Assembly (NCBI RefSeq): GCF_001417735.1
Contig: NZ_BBUZ01000051.1
Span: 1-54,366 of the forward strand
Direction of reading: 5' to 3'
Length of the DNA stretch: 54,366 nt
Source of the DNA: Streptomyces sp. NBRC 110028
Lineage (GTDB): Bacteria; Actinomycetota; Actinomycetes; Streptomycetales; Streptomycetaceae
Below, one piece after another: positions 27,096 through 35,803 of this stretch (within the stretch, counting starts at the first letter, position 1; the number at the start of each line of letters is the position of its first letter). A program made the position numbers and the translations under genes. The notes beneath the pieces are model-generated. The model was not told the DNA's origin. It made no database searches and worked only from the letters and a program-made list of their open reading frames with translations.

Positions 27096-28334
27096 TCACC
27101 GACCGTAAATCTCTGGCCATGACACGGGTTCCTCTGGCGGACGCCGCGGCTCGGGCCAGCCGGTGTAGCCCTCAGCGAGGTAGGCGGATCCCGCGCTGGA
27201 GCCGACCACCGCCGCCAACTCGCCGAGCTGGCGGCGCACGTCGAAGTCAGTGGAGCCGGGCAGACGGTGCAGCATCGTCGTCATCCAGTACGAGAAGTGC
27301 TGGGCCCGCCAGACGCGTCGCAGCGCTCTGGGTCCGTACTCGTCGAGGACTCCGAAGTCCCGCTTGCCGAGGGCGGCTTCCACCACTTCGGCGAGCACCC
27401 GCGCATCGGCCAGGGCAAGATTGAGACCCTTGGCACCCGTGGGCGGAACAGTGTGCGCAGCGTCCCCGGCCAGCAGCATGGCGCCGTAGCGCATCGGCTC
27501 GCACACGAAGCTGCGGAATCGCAGGACGGAGCGGTCGGTCACCGGCCCCTCATGAAGGCTGAATCCGTCCGCGCCGCTCACCCGTGCCTGAAGCTCCGCC
27601 CAGATCCGGTCGTCGGACCAGGCCGCCGCGTCCTCGTCCGGGTCGCACTGGAAGTACATGCGCTGCACCGACTCGGTGCGCTGGCTGATGAGCGCGAAAC
27701 CCCGCTCGGAATGGGTGTAGACGAGTTCGGCCGCACTGCGCGGCGCTTCGACGAGCACACCGAACCAGGCGAACGGGTAGGTGCGGAGAAAGTGTGTACG
27801 CGCCGCCTCGGGCACCGCGGACCGGCACACGCCGTGCGCCCCGTCCGCACCCACCAGGATGTCGCAGCGCACCTCCCACACCACACCGTCGGCATCGGTG
27901 AACAAGATCCCCGGCCTCGTGGAGGCCAGGTCCACCACCCGCGTCCCCGAGACGCCGAAGTGAACGCGTCCGCCGTCCCGCTCGCGGGCGTCCGCGAGGT
28001 CGGCGAACACGTCCGTCTGGGGATAGAGGCACACGCTCTCCCCTACCAGTCCCTGGAAGTCCACGCGGTGGCTCTCACCGCCGAAGCGCAGCTCGATGCC
28101 GGCGTGGGGATGACCGTCGCGGAGTACCCGATCGGACACCCCGGTGCCGGTCAGCAGGCGCACGCTGTCGGCCTCCAGGATGCCCGCGCGGTTCGTGGCC
28201 TCGATCTGGGCCCGGGTACGGTGGTCGACCACCACCGAGTCGATCCCCGCGCGGGCCAGCAGGTGCGAGAGCATGAGGCCCGCGGGCCCCGCGCCGACGA
28301 CGCCGACGGTGGTCCGAGTGAGGACTTGGGGCAT
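27096..28334 (-). CDS. FAD-dependent aromatic hydroxylase, 4-hydroxybenzoate 3-monooxygenase (PobA) family
   Basis: This is a class A flavin monooxygenase of 412 aa with a Rossmann GAGPAGLMLSHLLA, a DG motif (VGADGAHGVCR) and a GD motif (LLAGDAAHTVPPTGAKGLN), as in PobA. It should add the 3-hydroxyl to the 4-hydroxyphenyl unit, giving the 3,4-dihydroxy pattern of the hygromycin A cinnamoyl group. Whether it acts on free 4-hydroxybenzoate or on the extended or ACP-bound chain cannot be told from sequence. ATG 28334 follows AAGAAGGGA. It is divergent from the StrR-like regulator. A catabolic PobA is possible but unlikely given the neighbours. The published hyg2 is a protein of this kind. Confidence 0.88.
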   Translation of the reverse strand: MPQVLTRTTVGVVGAGPAGLMLSHLLARAGIDSVVVDHRTRAQIEATNRAGILEADSVRLLTGTGVSDRVLRDGHPHAGIELRFGGESHRVDFQGLVGESVCLYPQTDVFADLADARERDGGRVHFGVSGTRVVDLASTRPGILFTDADGVVWEVRCDILVGADGAHGVCRSAVPEAARTHFLRTYPFAWFGVLVEAPRSAAELVYTHSERGFALISQRTESVQRMYFQCDPDEDAAAWSDDRIWAELQARVSGADGFSLHEGPVTDRSVLRFRSFVCEPMRYGAMLLAGDAAHTVPPTGAKGLNLALADARVLAEVVEAALGKRDFGVLDEYGPRALRRVWRAQHFSYWMTTMLHRLPGSTDFDVRRQLGELAAVVGSSAGSAYLAEGYTGWPEPRRPPEEPVSWPEIYGR

Positions 28335-28720
28335 GACTCGTCCCTTCTTGTTCGATGGCCTGAACGGAAGAACGGGCGGCCACCGCGAAGGCGTGGCCGT
28401 CGCACAGCGGACGGCGGTTCGGATCGCACGGTGCGGCGATGAGGGGGAGCCGCCACCGCATGCCTCCCCCACAGGAGAGTAGAACAGGAACGGCGATTTC
28501 CGCCGCCCGTGAGGCGGATCCGGGAAGTGGTAGGTACGGCCTGCGGGTTGCCCGCTGTGCGGACAACCCGGCAACCGCTTGCACATCGTGTTCGAGCTCG
28601 CGAAGGTTGGTGTCGGAGAAACGGGTCGGGCAGAAGCGCGGGAAAACGAATCGCCTTTTCTGCGACCGGCGCCGGGACGATGCGAGCAGAGAATGAGACC
28701 ACACCACCCCCTGGGGGATC
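28335..28720. promoter_or_regulatory. Divergent promoter region hydroxylase / StrR-like regulator
   Basis: These 386 bases hold the promoters of both flanking genes. A GTTCGAGCT...TGTCGGAGAA arrangement near 28589-28620 weakly resembles a StrR box, but only about 11 of 18 positions fit. No gene is supported here. Confidence 0.4.
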
Positions 28721-29689
28721 ATGTCGACCGTTCCTGACCCATCGCATGAGGACCTAGCTGATTACTTCCTCCCACTCCAGCGGTACATCAGTGACCAATG
28801 TGTGCTGCTTCCCATCGACTCCCTGCTGCCCGCGGATTCCCCTCGCCTCGAGGGCGAGAACACGAAACATGTGCGAGCCCTGGCAGAACTGGACGACGAA
28901 CTCCAACCGATCATCGTGCACAAGGGATCCATGCGCGTGATCGACGGCATGCATCGTCTGCGGGCCAGGGCCGAGCGCGGTGACACCACCATCCGGGCCC
29001 GCTACTTCTCCGGAAGTGAAAGCGAGGCGTTTCTGTTCGCCGTGCAGTCGAACACGAAGCACGGGCTTCCCCTCACCCGCGAGGACCGCAGGGCCGCCGC
29101 GGAGAGAATCATCAAGACCCTTCCGGCGATGTCGGACCGGGCTCTGTCGAAGTTCACCGGACTGGCGCAACAGACGGTCGCCAGGATTCGGCAGCAGTTT
29201 CCACCATGCAGGTCCATGCAGTCACGGATCGGGGTGGACGGACGGGCGAGGCCGGTGAATCCCAAGGAGAACCGGAGGATCGCGGAGGAATTCCTCCAAG
29301 AGAACCCGCACGCCTCGTTGCGCCAGATCGCGCGAGCGGCGAACATCTCGCCATCGACCGCCCAGGACGTGCGGCGCCGCACCATTCGTCAGCACGGTTC
29401 CGGGGAACCCGTTGCACGGCGACCGACGGCCGGCTCGCAGGGTAACGGCCAGGGGCCCGACTCGGGGCTGCTGCACGACCTGGCGCTTCTGGCCCGCGAC
29501 CCGTCCGTGCGGCACACCGAGGCGGGCCGCATGCTGGTTCAGTGGTTGCGCCTGACCATGGTGGTCGGTACGAACCACACGATAGTGGTGAACAGTATCC
29601 CCGAGCACTGCGCCGAAATCGCAGCACGGGCCATGAGAGTGTGCACAACCCATCTGGAGGAGTTCGTCAGGAAGCTCGAACAGCGGTGA
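28721..29689 (+). CDS. StrR-like pathway-specific activator (ParB-type N-terminal domain)
   Basis: This 322-aa DNA-binding protein belongs to the StrR/ParB-like regulator group, which activates aminocyclitol clusters (streptomycin StrR, BrbR/Tei15-like proteins). The N-terminal ParB/sulfiredoxin-like domain includes IIVHKGSMRVIDGMHRLRA and FLFAVQSNTKHGLPLT. A putative helix-turn-helix follows at about 130-150 (LSKFTGLAQQTVARIRQ), and a second at 190-215. The start ATG has GGGGG four to five bases upstream. A StrR-box-like palindrome lies 31 bases after its stop, in front of the long biosynthetic operon. The published hyg1 is described as StrR-like. Confidence 0.88.
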   Translation: MSTVPDPSHEDLADYFLPLQRYISDQCVLLPIDSLLPADSPRLEGENTKHVRALAELDDELQPIIVHKGSMRVIDGMHRLRARAERGDTTIRARYFSGSESEAFLFAVQSNTKHGLPLTREDRRAAAERIIKTLPAMSDRALSKFTGLAQQTVARIRQQFPPCRSMQSRIGVDGRARPVNPKENRRIAEEFLQENPHASLRQIARAANISPSTAQDVRRRTIRQHGSGEPVARRPTAGSQGNGQGPDSGLLHDLALLARDPSVRHTEAGRMLVQWLRLTMVVGTNHTIVVNSIPEHCAEIAARAMRVCTTHLEEFVRKLEQR

Positions 29690-29719
29690 GACCGGGTATC
29701 CGGGTGGCCCTTCTGCGGT

Positions 29720-29749
29720 GTCCAACTGCACAAGATTGTGCAATCGAAC
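29720..29749 (+). promoter_or_regulatory. StrR-box-like operator upstream of the biosynthetic operon
   Basis: The half sites GTCCAACTG (29720-29728) and CAATCGAAC (29741-29749) fit the S. griseus StrR consensus as I recall it (GTTCGACTG-N11-CAGTCGAAC) at 7/9 and 8/9 positions, with a 12-nt spacer. Nested between them is a perfect palindrome TGCACAA-GA-TTGTGCA (29727-29742). It sits 75 bases before the first gene of the operon. Confidence 0.6.
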
Positions 29750-29823
29750 ACTGCTTGACCCATCGCTTCCGGAACTCGCCCCGAGCAAACATCCAGAAAT
29801 GAGACCACCCGTCAGGAGTCCGA

Positions 29824-30381
29824 ATGCGCCGGTCCGCCGCAGCCCGGGACGGTCATGACATGACAGATCGGCTGAAACAATTCTCCTTGGCTCCGCCCCA
29901 AACGAGGATGCTCGTGTGCGCGGACGGATCGACCACCGTGCTGCTCGACGCCCTGATCGGCGAGCGGGTCAGCGTGCGGGTCGACCATCAGCGGCGGGTT
30001 CCCGCCGCGCGCGTCCGGCACATCGCGTGCCACATCCTGGGAGCCTCCCCCGGCACCCTGGTGATCGACCGCCAGTCGAGCATCCTCACCTCGGGCAAGG
30101 ACGTCATCAGCGTGAACCGGGTCGTGATCGCCGGACGGGACAGCCAAAAACTGATACCACCGCCCGAACAACCGCTGGGTCCCTACCTGAAAACGGCGGG
30201 ATTCACACTGACCCGGGAACCGATCGGCGTGTCACGGGACATCTGGCCGCTGGACAGCGTCGCGCCCGAATGTGTGAGCAAGAAATACATCATCAACTGC
30301 GGAAGCGCCGGGCGGGTGTACGTCCACGAGAAGTTCAACCCTGGTTTTGTACCCCTGGGAAGGGACGGTTCATCAGTATGA
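29824..30381 (+). CDS. hyg4: Chorismate lyase (UbiC-like) making 4-hydroxybenzoate
   Basis: This is a 185-aa protein with the UbiC/UTRA-like fold: VRVDHQRRVPAARVRHIACH, then DVISVNRVVI, then PLGPYLKTAGFTLTREPIG. Chorismate lyases split chorismate into 4-hydroxybenzoate and pyruvate. This gives the aromatic starter of the alpha-methylcinnamate unit and fits with the DAHP synthase at the far end of the cluster. The ATG at 29824 has AGGAG five bases upstream. A later ATG (29860) is less well supported. It is the first gene of a plus-strand operon reaching 47122. The hyg4 number is by order only. Confidence 0.8.
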   Translation: MRRSAAARDGHDMTDRLKQFSLAPPQTRMLVCADGSTTVLLDALIGERVSVRVDHQRRVPAARVRHIACHILGASPGTLVIDRQSSILTSGKDVISVNRVVIAGRDSQKLIPPPEQPLGPYLKTAGFTLTREPIGVSRDIWPLDSVAPECVSKKYIINCGSAGRVYVHEKFNPGFVPLGRDGSSV

Positions 30382-30422
30382 CCTCTGGAATCCACGCGCT
30401 AGTGCTGAGCGAATCCCCGTGA
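30378..30422 (+). CDS. Possible 14-residue coupling ORF
   Basis: ATG 30378 overlaps the chorismate lyase stop (ATGA), and this ORF's TGA overlaps the GTG of the next gene (GTGA). It encodes MTSGIHALVLSESP. It may only pass ribosomes from one gene to the next; no function is implied. Confidence 0.25.
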   Translation: MTSGIHALVLSESP

Positions 30423-31477
30423 AGCGGGCACTGATCACGGGGATTACGGGACAGGACGGCTCCTACCTGGCCGACCTGCTGCTGGACAAGGGATACGAAG
30501 TCCATGGCATCGTCCGCCGCAGCTCAACCTTCAATACCCGGCGGCTGGACCACATCTACCGCGACCCGCACGATGTGCGTCGGCGTCTGATCCTCCACTA
30601 CGGCGACGTCAGCGATGCCAGCCGACTGGTGACGCTACTGGCGCACATCCGGCCGGACGAGGTCTACCACTTGGCCGCACAGTCCCATGTCCGGGTGAGC
30701 TTCGATGAACCGGAGAACACCGGTGACATCACGGGGATGGGCACCACCCGGCTACTCGAGGCCATCCGCATGTCCACGATGGACATCCGCTACTACCAGG
30801 CGTCGTCCTCGGAGATGTTCGGCGCCGCGCCGCCGCCGCAGAACGAGCGGACCACCTTCCACCCCCGCAGCCCCTACGGCGCCGCCAAGGTCTACAGCTA
30901 CTGGATGACGCGCAACTACCGGGATGCGTACGGAATGTTCACCGTCAACGGCATCCTGTTCAACCACGAATCGCCCCGGCGTGGCGAGACGTTCGTGACC
31001 CGCAAGATCGCCCGTGCGGCCGCGCGCATCAAGGCCGGTTTCGAGAAGCACGTCTTCCTGGGCAACCTCGACGCCGTCCGCGACTGGGGGTACGCCCCGG
31101 AGTACGTCGAAGGCATGTGGCGCATGATGCAGCTCGACCAGCCGGACGACTATGTACTGGCCACGGGAATCGGCTCCACCGTGCGGGAGTTCGCGGACCA
31201 CTGTTTCTCCCACGTCGGCCTCGACTGGCGCGAGCATGTGCGGTACGACGATGTCTATCTGCGTCCGGCGGAGGTGGACACCCTGGTGGGAGACGCCGAC
31301 AAAGCCCGCGAAGCCTTCGGCTGGACCGCACGGACATCGGTGTACCGCCTGGCCCAGATCATGGTGGATGCGGAACTCGCGCGGCTCGGAACGGACGGCC
31401 GGGACACCTGGAGCGCGAGCCCCTTCACCGGCTCTCGAACGCCTGTGGAGCACTCCGGACGGGTGCTCCCCCGCTGA
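30419..31477 (+). CDS. hyg5: GDP-mannose 4,6-dehydratase
   Basis: The 352-aa extended SDR has GITGQDGSYLA (NADP site, typical of GMD), HLAAQSHVRVSF, SSSEMFG and YGAAK. It converts GDP-D-mannose to GDP-4-keto-6-deoxymannose. This is the first step to the 5-dehydro-L-fucofuranose of hygromycin A; the epimerase/reductase partner is at 49197. The GTG start (30419) is set by homology; its RBS is weak and it may rely on coupling from the upstream ORF. A TTG at 30347 gives an unlikely N-terminal extension. Confidence 0.92.
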   Translation: MKRALITGITGQDGSYLADLLLDKGYEVHGIVRRSSTFNTRRLDHIYRDPHDVRRRLILHYGDVSDASRLVTLLAHIRPDEVYHLAAQSHVRVSFDEPENTGDITGMGTTRLLEAIRMSTMDIRYYQASSSEMFGAAPPPQNERTTFHPRSPYGAAKVYSYWMTRNYRDAYGMFTVNGILFNHESPRRGETFVTRKIARAAARIKAGFEKHVFLGNLDAVRDWGYAPEYVEGMWRMMQLDQPDDYVLATGIGSTVREFADHCFSHVGLDWREHVRYDDVYLRPAEVDTLVGDADKAREAFGWTARTSVYRLAQIMVDAELARLGTDGRDTWSASPFTGSRTPVEHSGRVLPR

Positions 31478-31559
31478 GGCTCCCTCGCCCCGGCCACGAC
31501 CGTCACCAGCCCGGCCCCATTCCCTTTGCGGCCCCGTACCCCCGGGAGCAGGTTGTGCC

Positions 31560-32501
31560 ATGACCAGAAGTGACCGTACCGCTTGGCGGTCAGCGCTCGA
31601 CCGTCGCTCCCACACGACTGGGTTCCGAGGGCTTGCGCAGCGCCTGCGCCACCCGATCAGAACGTCGTACCCGAGCACGCGTGCACTTCGGGCGCGTCGG
31701 CACCGTGGTGTGGGCCGCCCCTCGACCGCGAAGACCTTCTGGGGTCAGCGAATGTCGATCGCGCTGCCGGAAGAGGTGTCAGTGTCCATCCACCGCTACG
31801 GTTTCGTGGACTACGACCTGACCGCTTTCCTCCTCTCCCATCTGCGTCCCGGCTCGACGGTGGTCGACGTCGGCGCCCACATCGGCTACTACACGATGCT
31901 GACGAGCGCGCTGGTCGGGCCCGGTGGGAAGGTAATGTCGTTCGAGCCGACGCCCTCCACGCTCGCTGTCCTGCGGACGAACGTCGATCGCCTGCCCAAC
32001 GCCTCGGTCGTGCCCGCAGCGGTCTGGTCGAAGAAGGAAGAACTCGTCTTCCATGACCACGGACTCGGATACAGCGCCTACAACTCAGCCTTCCAGGCGC
32101 GCCTGCCCGATGTCGTACGGGAGCGGATCCCGTCCGAGCCGTTCACCGTGGACGCGGTCAGTCTGGATGAACACGTGCGCGCCGAAGGCATCGACGTCGA
32201 CTTCGTGAAGATCGATGCCGAGAGCGCGGAGGCGCATGTCCTGGAGGGGATGCGCGGCCTGCTGGCCCGCCGACGACCGGTGATCTCGCTGGAGGTCGGC
32301 GATCTCGACGTGGCCGGCGCGCCATCGAGCCGCGAACTCGTCGACACGCTGATGACCGCAGGTTATGAGCCGTGGGAACTGCGGCGCGGCACACCGGTGC
32401 CACACCGGCCGCGAACCCGCTACGCCTATCAGAACCTGCTCTTCGCACCGACGGGGCAGTGGCACGCATACGACACAAGGAGGCCGGACCACCATGCATG
32501 A
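31560..32501 (+). CDS. hyg6: FkbM-family O-methyltransferase (methylene-bridge formation)
   Basis: The 313-aa SAM-dependent methyltransferase has motif I TVVDVGAHIGYYT, motif II VMSFEPTPST and VDFVKIDAESAEAHVLEG, all FkbM hallmarks. In hygromycin A biosynthesis the methyltransferase/hydrolase pair hyg6-hyg7 is associated with the 4,5-O-methylene bridge of the aminocyclitol. The simplest role is O-methylation of an inosamine hydroxyl before ring closure. ATG 31560 is the earliest plausible start; the RBS is weak. The stop overlaps the hyg7 start region (ATGCATGA), so the two genes are coupled. Confidence 0.85.
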   Translation: MTRSDRTAWRSALDRRSHTTGFRGLAQRLRHPIRTSYPSTRALRARRHRGVGRPSTAKTFWGQRMSIALPEEVSVSIHRYGFVDYDLTAFLLSHLRPGSTVVDVGAHIGYYTMLTSALVGPGGKVMSFEPTPSTLAVLRTNVDRLPNASVVPAAVWSKKEELVFHDHGLGYSAYNSAFQARLPDVVRERIPSEPFTVDAVSLDEHVRAEGIDVDFVKIDAESAEAHVLEGMRGLLARRRPVISLEVGDLDVAGAPSSRELVDTLMTAGYEPWELRRGTPVPHRPRTRYAYQNLLFAPTGQWHAYDTRRPDHHA

Positions 32502-34233
32502 TCTGATCATTCGAAACGGCTCGCTGTGCGATGGGTCCGGCATTCCCGCGCGCACCGGCGACGTCGCGGTCGACCACGGCGTGATCACCAGGGTGGGGCG
32601 GGTCCCCGGACGGGGCCGGACCGAGATCGACGCCGGGGGCCACCTCGTCACGCCCGGATTCGTGGACATCCACACCCACTTCGACGGCCAGGTCAGCTGG
32701 GACCCCCAGCTCACCCCGAGCTGCTGGCACGGGGTCACATCGGTGGTGATGGGCAACTGCGGGGTCGGCTTCGCGCCGGCCCAGCCGGACCGCCACGACT
32801 GGCTCATCGGCCTCATGGAGGGGGTCGAGGACATCCCCGGCGCGTCGCTGTCCGAGGGCATCACCTGGGAGTGGGAGTCCTTCCCCGAGTACCTCGACGT
32901 CGTTGAGCGCCTGCCGAGGGTGATGGACGTCGCCGCGCAGGTACCGCACGGTGCGCTGCGCGCGTATGTGATGGGCGACCGGGGCGCCGCCAACGAGCCG
33001 CCGACCGAGGACGACCTGCGGCGGATGTGCGCGCTCGTCCGTCAGGGGCTGGAGGCGGGCGCCATCGGGTTCTCCACCTCCCGCACCGTCACCCATCTCG
33101 CCATCACCGGCGATCCGGTGCCCGGCACCTTCGCCGCCGAGGACGAGCTGTTCGCGCTCGGCGGTGTGCTCGGTGAGGTCGGCACCGGCGTGTTCCAGCT
33201 CGTGCCGTTGGGGGCGGGCGGCGAGAAGGTGGACGACCCGCTGGGCGAGATCAAGTGGATGCGCAGGCTGTCTGCTGCGGTCGGTCGGCCGATCACCTTC
33301 GGGCTGTTCCAGAATGACAACGACCCGGACGGGTGGCGCGAGTTGCTCCAAGTCGCCGAGGACGCGGTGGCAAGCGGCGCGGATCTACACCCCCAAGTGG
33401 CGGGCCGGCCCTTCAGTATCATCATCAGCCTGGACTCCACCCACCCGTTCCGCAGGCGGCCGTCCTACAAGAGGATCGCCCATCTGCCCGCGGCCGAGCG
33501 GCGCGGGGCGATGCGTGATCCGGCATTGCGGGAGAAGATCCTGGACGAGGCCCCGGATGACGCCGACCCCCGCTCGTCGCTGTTCCCCCAGGGCTACGAG
33601 CGCCACTTTCCGATGAAGGCGAACCAACCCGACTACGAGCCCCCGGCCGACAAGTCGTTCGACGCCATCGCCCGGCGCACCGGGCAGGACCCGGAAACAC
33701 TGATCTACGACTTCCTCACCTCCGAGGACACCAGCGGTATGATCTTCCGTCCGCTGCTCGGCTACTCGGAGTACACCCTCGATCCGATCCGCGAGATGCT
33801 GCTGCATCCGCAGGCGGTGCTGGGGCTCAGCGACGCCGGCGCGCACTGTCGGCTCATCTGCGACGCCAGCACGCCGACGTCGATGCTGACGCACTGGGTG
33901 CGCGACCGCAGTCGGGGGGCCCGGCTGCCGCTGGAGTTCGTCATCAAGAAGCAGACCTGGGAGCCCGCGCAGCTGTACGGGCTGCGCGACCGCGGGCTGC
34001 TGCGCCCCGGGTACCGGGCGGACATCAACATCATCGACCTCGACCGGCTCAGCCTGCGCTCCCCGGAGTTCGTCCACGACCTGCCCGCGGGCGGCGGCCG
34101 CCTGATCCAGAAGGCGGACGGCTACGTGGCGACGGTGGTGGCCGGCGAGATCACCTTCCGCGAGGGCGAGGCAACCGGCGCACTGCCCGGCAAGCTCGTC
34201 CGCGGGGCCCGGCCCGGGCCGGTCGTCCTGTGA
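32494..34233 (+). CDS. hyg7: Metal-dependent amidohydrolase, N-acyl-D-amino-acid deacylase family
   Basis: This is a 579-aa TIM-barrel amidohydrolase. The HxH metal motif is DIHTHFDGQ; SDAGAHCRL carries the late catalytic Asp; a beta-sandwich domain is formed by the two ends (LIIRNGSLCDGSG and RADINIIDL). The start follows a perfect AAGGAGG with a 10-base spacer. Family members hydrolyse N-acyl-D-amino acids. In hygromycin A the homologue is genetically tied to the methylene bridge, a reaction that hydrolysis does not explain. The biochemical role is therefore open: it could be a repurposed barrel or remove a protecting group. Confidence 0.85.
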   Translation: MHDLIIRNGSLCDGSGIPARTGDVAVDHGVITRVGRVPGRGRTEIDAGGHLVTPGFVDIHTHFDGQVSWDPQLTPSCWHGVTSVVMGNCGVGFAPAQPDRHDWLIGLMEGVEDIPGASLSEGITWEWESFPEYLDVVERLPRVMDVAAQVPHGALRAYVMGDRGAANEPPTEDDLRRMCALVRQGLEAGAIGFSTSRTVTHLAITGDPVPGTFAAEDELFALGGVLGEVGTGVFQLVPLGAGGEKVDDPLGEIKWMRRLSAAVGRPITFGLFQNDNDPDGWRELLQVAEDAVASGADLHPQVAGRPFSIIISLDSTHPFRRRPSYKRIAHLPAAERRGAMRDPALREKILDEAPDDADPRSSLFPQGYERHFPMKANQPDYEPPADKSFDAIARRTGQDPETLIYDFLTSEDTSGMIFRPLLGYSEYTLDPIREMLLHPQAVLGLSDAGAHCRLICDASTPTSMLTHWVRDRSRGARLPLEFVIKKQTWEPAQLYGLRDRGLLRPGYRADINIIDLDRLSLRSPEFVHDLPAGGGRLIQKADGYVATVVAGEITFREGEATGALPGKLVRGARPGPVVL

Positions 34234-34313
34234 CCGCGAGGCGGCCCGCCGCACCGGTGGGGCGTGCGAACAAGGTGAACAGAGGACGTCAAGCCGTAAA
34301 GGGGGACCATGCC

Positions 34314-35549
34314 GTGACCGACCGTACCGGAGCGCTCCGGCTCGACAATTCCATGAAGTTGCTCGCCCGAGGCCGGCTCGTCGACGCAACGCTGTCCGAG
34401 AAGGACTACGTGATCGAGCGGGACCGGCTGGTGGAGGGGGCCTATCCCGTCTACGGCGAGCGGGCCCGGGGCGCCCGCATCTGGGACGCCGACGGCAACG
34501 AGTACCTCGATTACATCCTGGCCTACGGCACGATCATCCTCGGCCACGCGGATCCGGCCGTGACGAAAGCCGCGCAGCAGGAAATCGAAGAGGGCTTCTC
34601 GATCACGCTGCGCAAGCGGACGCACATCGAGCTCGCCGAGCGCCTTGTACGGGTCATCCCGGGCGCGGAGCGGGTGTTCCTGCTCAAGACCGGGTCGGAC
34701 GCCACCAGTGCGGCGGTGCGGCTGGCCCGGGCGTACACCGGCCGCGACCGGGTGGTGCGCTGGGGCTACAACGGGTGGCACGACTGGGCCGCCCAACGGC
34801 CTGGCGGGATCCCCGACACGGTGCGAACCCAGGTCGACACCTTCCGGTACAACGACCTCGACAACCTGCGGGAGGTCTTCCGGCGGCATGCCGGGCAAGT
34901 GGCCTGTCTGCTGCTGATGCCGTTCGAACTGGACAGTCCCGAACCCGGTTTCCTGCAAGGCGCCATCGATCTGGCCCATGAGCACGGGGCCCTGGTTGTC
35001 TTCGACGAGATGCGCTCCGGGTTCCGGGTGGCCCTGGGTGGCGCGCAGGAGCTGTACGGCGTGCGGGCCGACCTCGCGACGTTCAGCAAGGCGATGGCCA
35101 ACGGCTGGGCGGTCTCGGCGCTGACCGGCCGGGCCGACGTGATGGCCATGGTCGGGCAGACACACATCTCGTCCACCTTCTACTCCAACACAGTGTCGAT
35201 GGCGGCGGCGGTAGCGACGATCGACCAACTGGCCGACGGGACCGTACTGGACAGGGTCCGCCGGCTCGGCGTCCGGCTACAGAGCGGCCTGACCGAGCTC
35301 GTAGGGCGGCACGGCGTCCCGGCCCGTGTGCACGGTGTGCCACAGATGCCGTTCCTGGGTTTCACCCACCCCGACCCGGGCCGATCACGGGCGATGCAGG
35401 ACGCGTTCTTCGCGGAAACCACCCGCCGGGGTGTGTTGCTGCACCCGACACATCACTGGTTCATCTGCGCCGCCACCACCGACACCGACCTCGACCACAC
35501 CCTGGCGGCGTGCGACGCGGCGTTCGAGGTCGCGGCGAAGGTGGCGTAA
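34314..35549 (+). CDS. hyg8: PLP aminotransferase, glutamate-1-semialdehyde mutase-like (inosose aminotransferase)
   Basis: This is a class III aminotransferase of 411 aa. It has the GSAM-like signature KTGSDATSAAVRLARAYTGR, GYNGWHDW, VFDEMRSGFR and PLP Lys259 in TFSKAMANG. The likely role is transamination of the keto-inositol made by the inositol dehydrogenase, giving neo-inosamine-2. The GTG at 34314 has AAAGGGGG upstream. A GTG at 34230 overlapping the hyg7 stop would add 28 atypical residues. Aminocyclitol aminotransferases are often DegT-type, so a GSAM-type enzyme here is distinctive. Confidence 0.85.
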   Translation: MTDRTGALRLDNSMKLLARGRLVDATLSEKDYVIERDRLVEGAYPVYGERARGARIWDADGNEYLDYILAYGTIILGHADPAVTKAAQQEIEEGFSITLRKRTHIELAERLVRVIPGAERVFLLKTGSDATSAAVRLARAYTGRDRVVRWGYNGWHDWAAQRPGGIPDTVRTQVDTFRYNDLDNLREVFRRHAGQVACLLLMPFELDSPEPGFLQGAIDLAHEHGALVVFDEMRSGFRVALGGAQELYGVRADLATFSKAMANGWAVSALTGRADVMAMVGQTHISSTFYSNTVSMAAAVATIDQLADGTVLDRVRRLGVRLQSGLTELVGRHGVPARVHGVPQMPFLGFTHPDPGRSRAMQDAFFAETTRRGVLLHPTHHWFICAATTDTDLDHTLAACDAAFEVAAKVA

Positions 35550-35551
35550 CC

Positions 35552-35803
35552 GTGGACAGCCACCAGAAGTTGCTGGCGCTCGTGCGGAGCAAGCTCGCAC
35601 ACCAGCTTCACGAAGAGGAGAGTCTGCCGTGGCTGAGCGACACCGAACCGCTGGCGCCCGCCGGGGTCGACTCGGTGCTGCTCATCACGGTGGTCGGGGA
35701 GCTGGAGCAGGAGCTGGGCGTGGCCCTGTCGGACGACGCCGTTCTCGAGTCGGCGAGCATCAGCTCGCTGGCCACGGCCCTGAACCGAGGTGATCCGCAA
35801 TGA
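35552..35803 (+). CDS. hyg9: Acyl carrier protein (first)
   Basis: The 83-aa acidic four-helix protein has the phosphopantetheine site PAGVDSVLLITVV, where Ser is in a DSV context. It probably carries the aromatic acyl chain or the methylmalonyl extender during synthesis of the alpha-methylcinnamoyl group. The GTG start lies 3 bases after the aminotransferase stop. Its TGA overlaps the next ATG (ATGA), so it is coupled to the KS-like gene. Confidence 0.85.
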   Translation: MDSHQKLLALVRSKLAHQLHEEESLPWLSDTEPLAPAGVDSVLLITVVGELEQELGVALSDDAVLESASISSLATALNRGDPQ

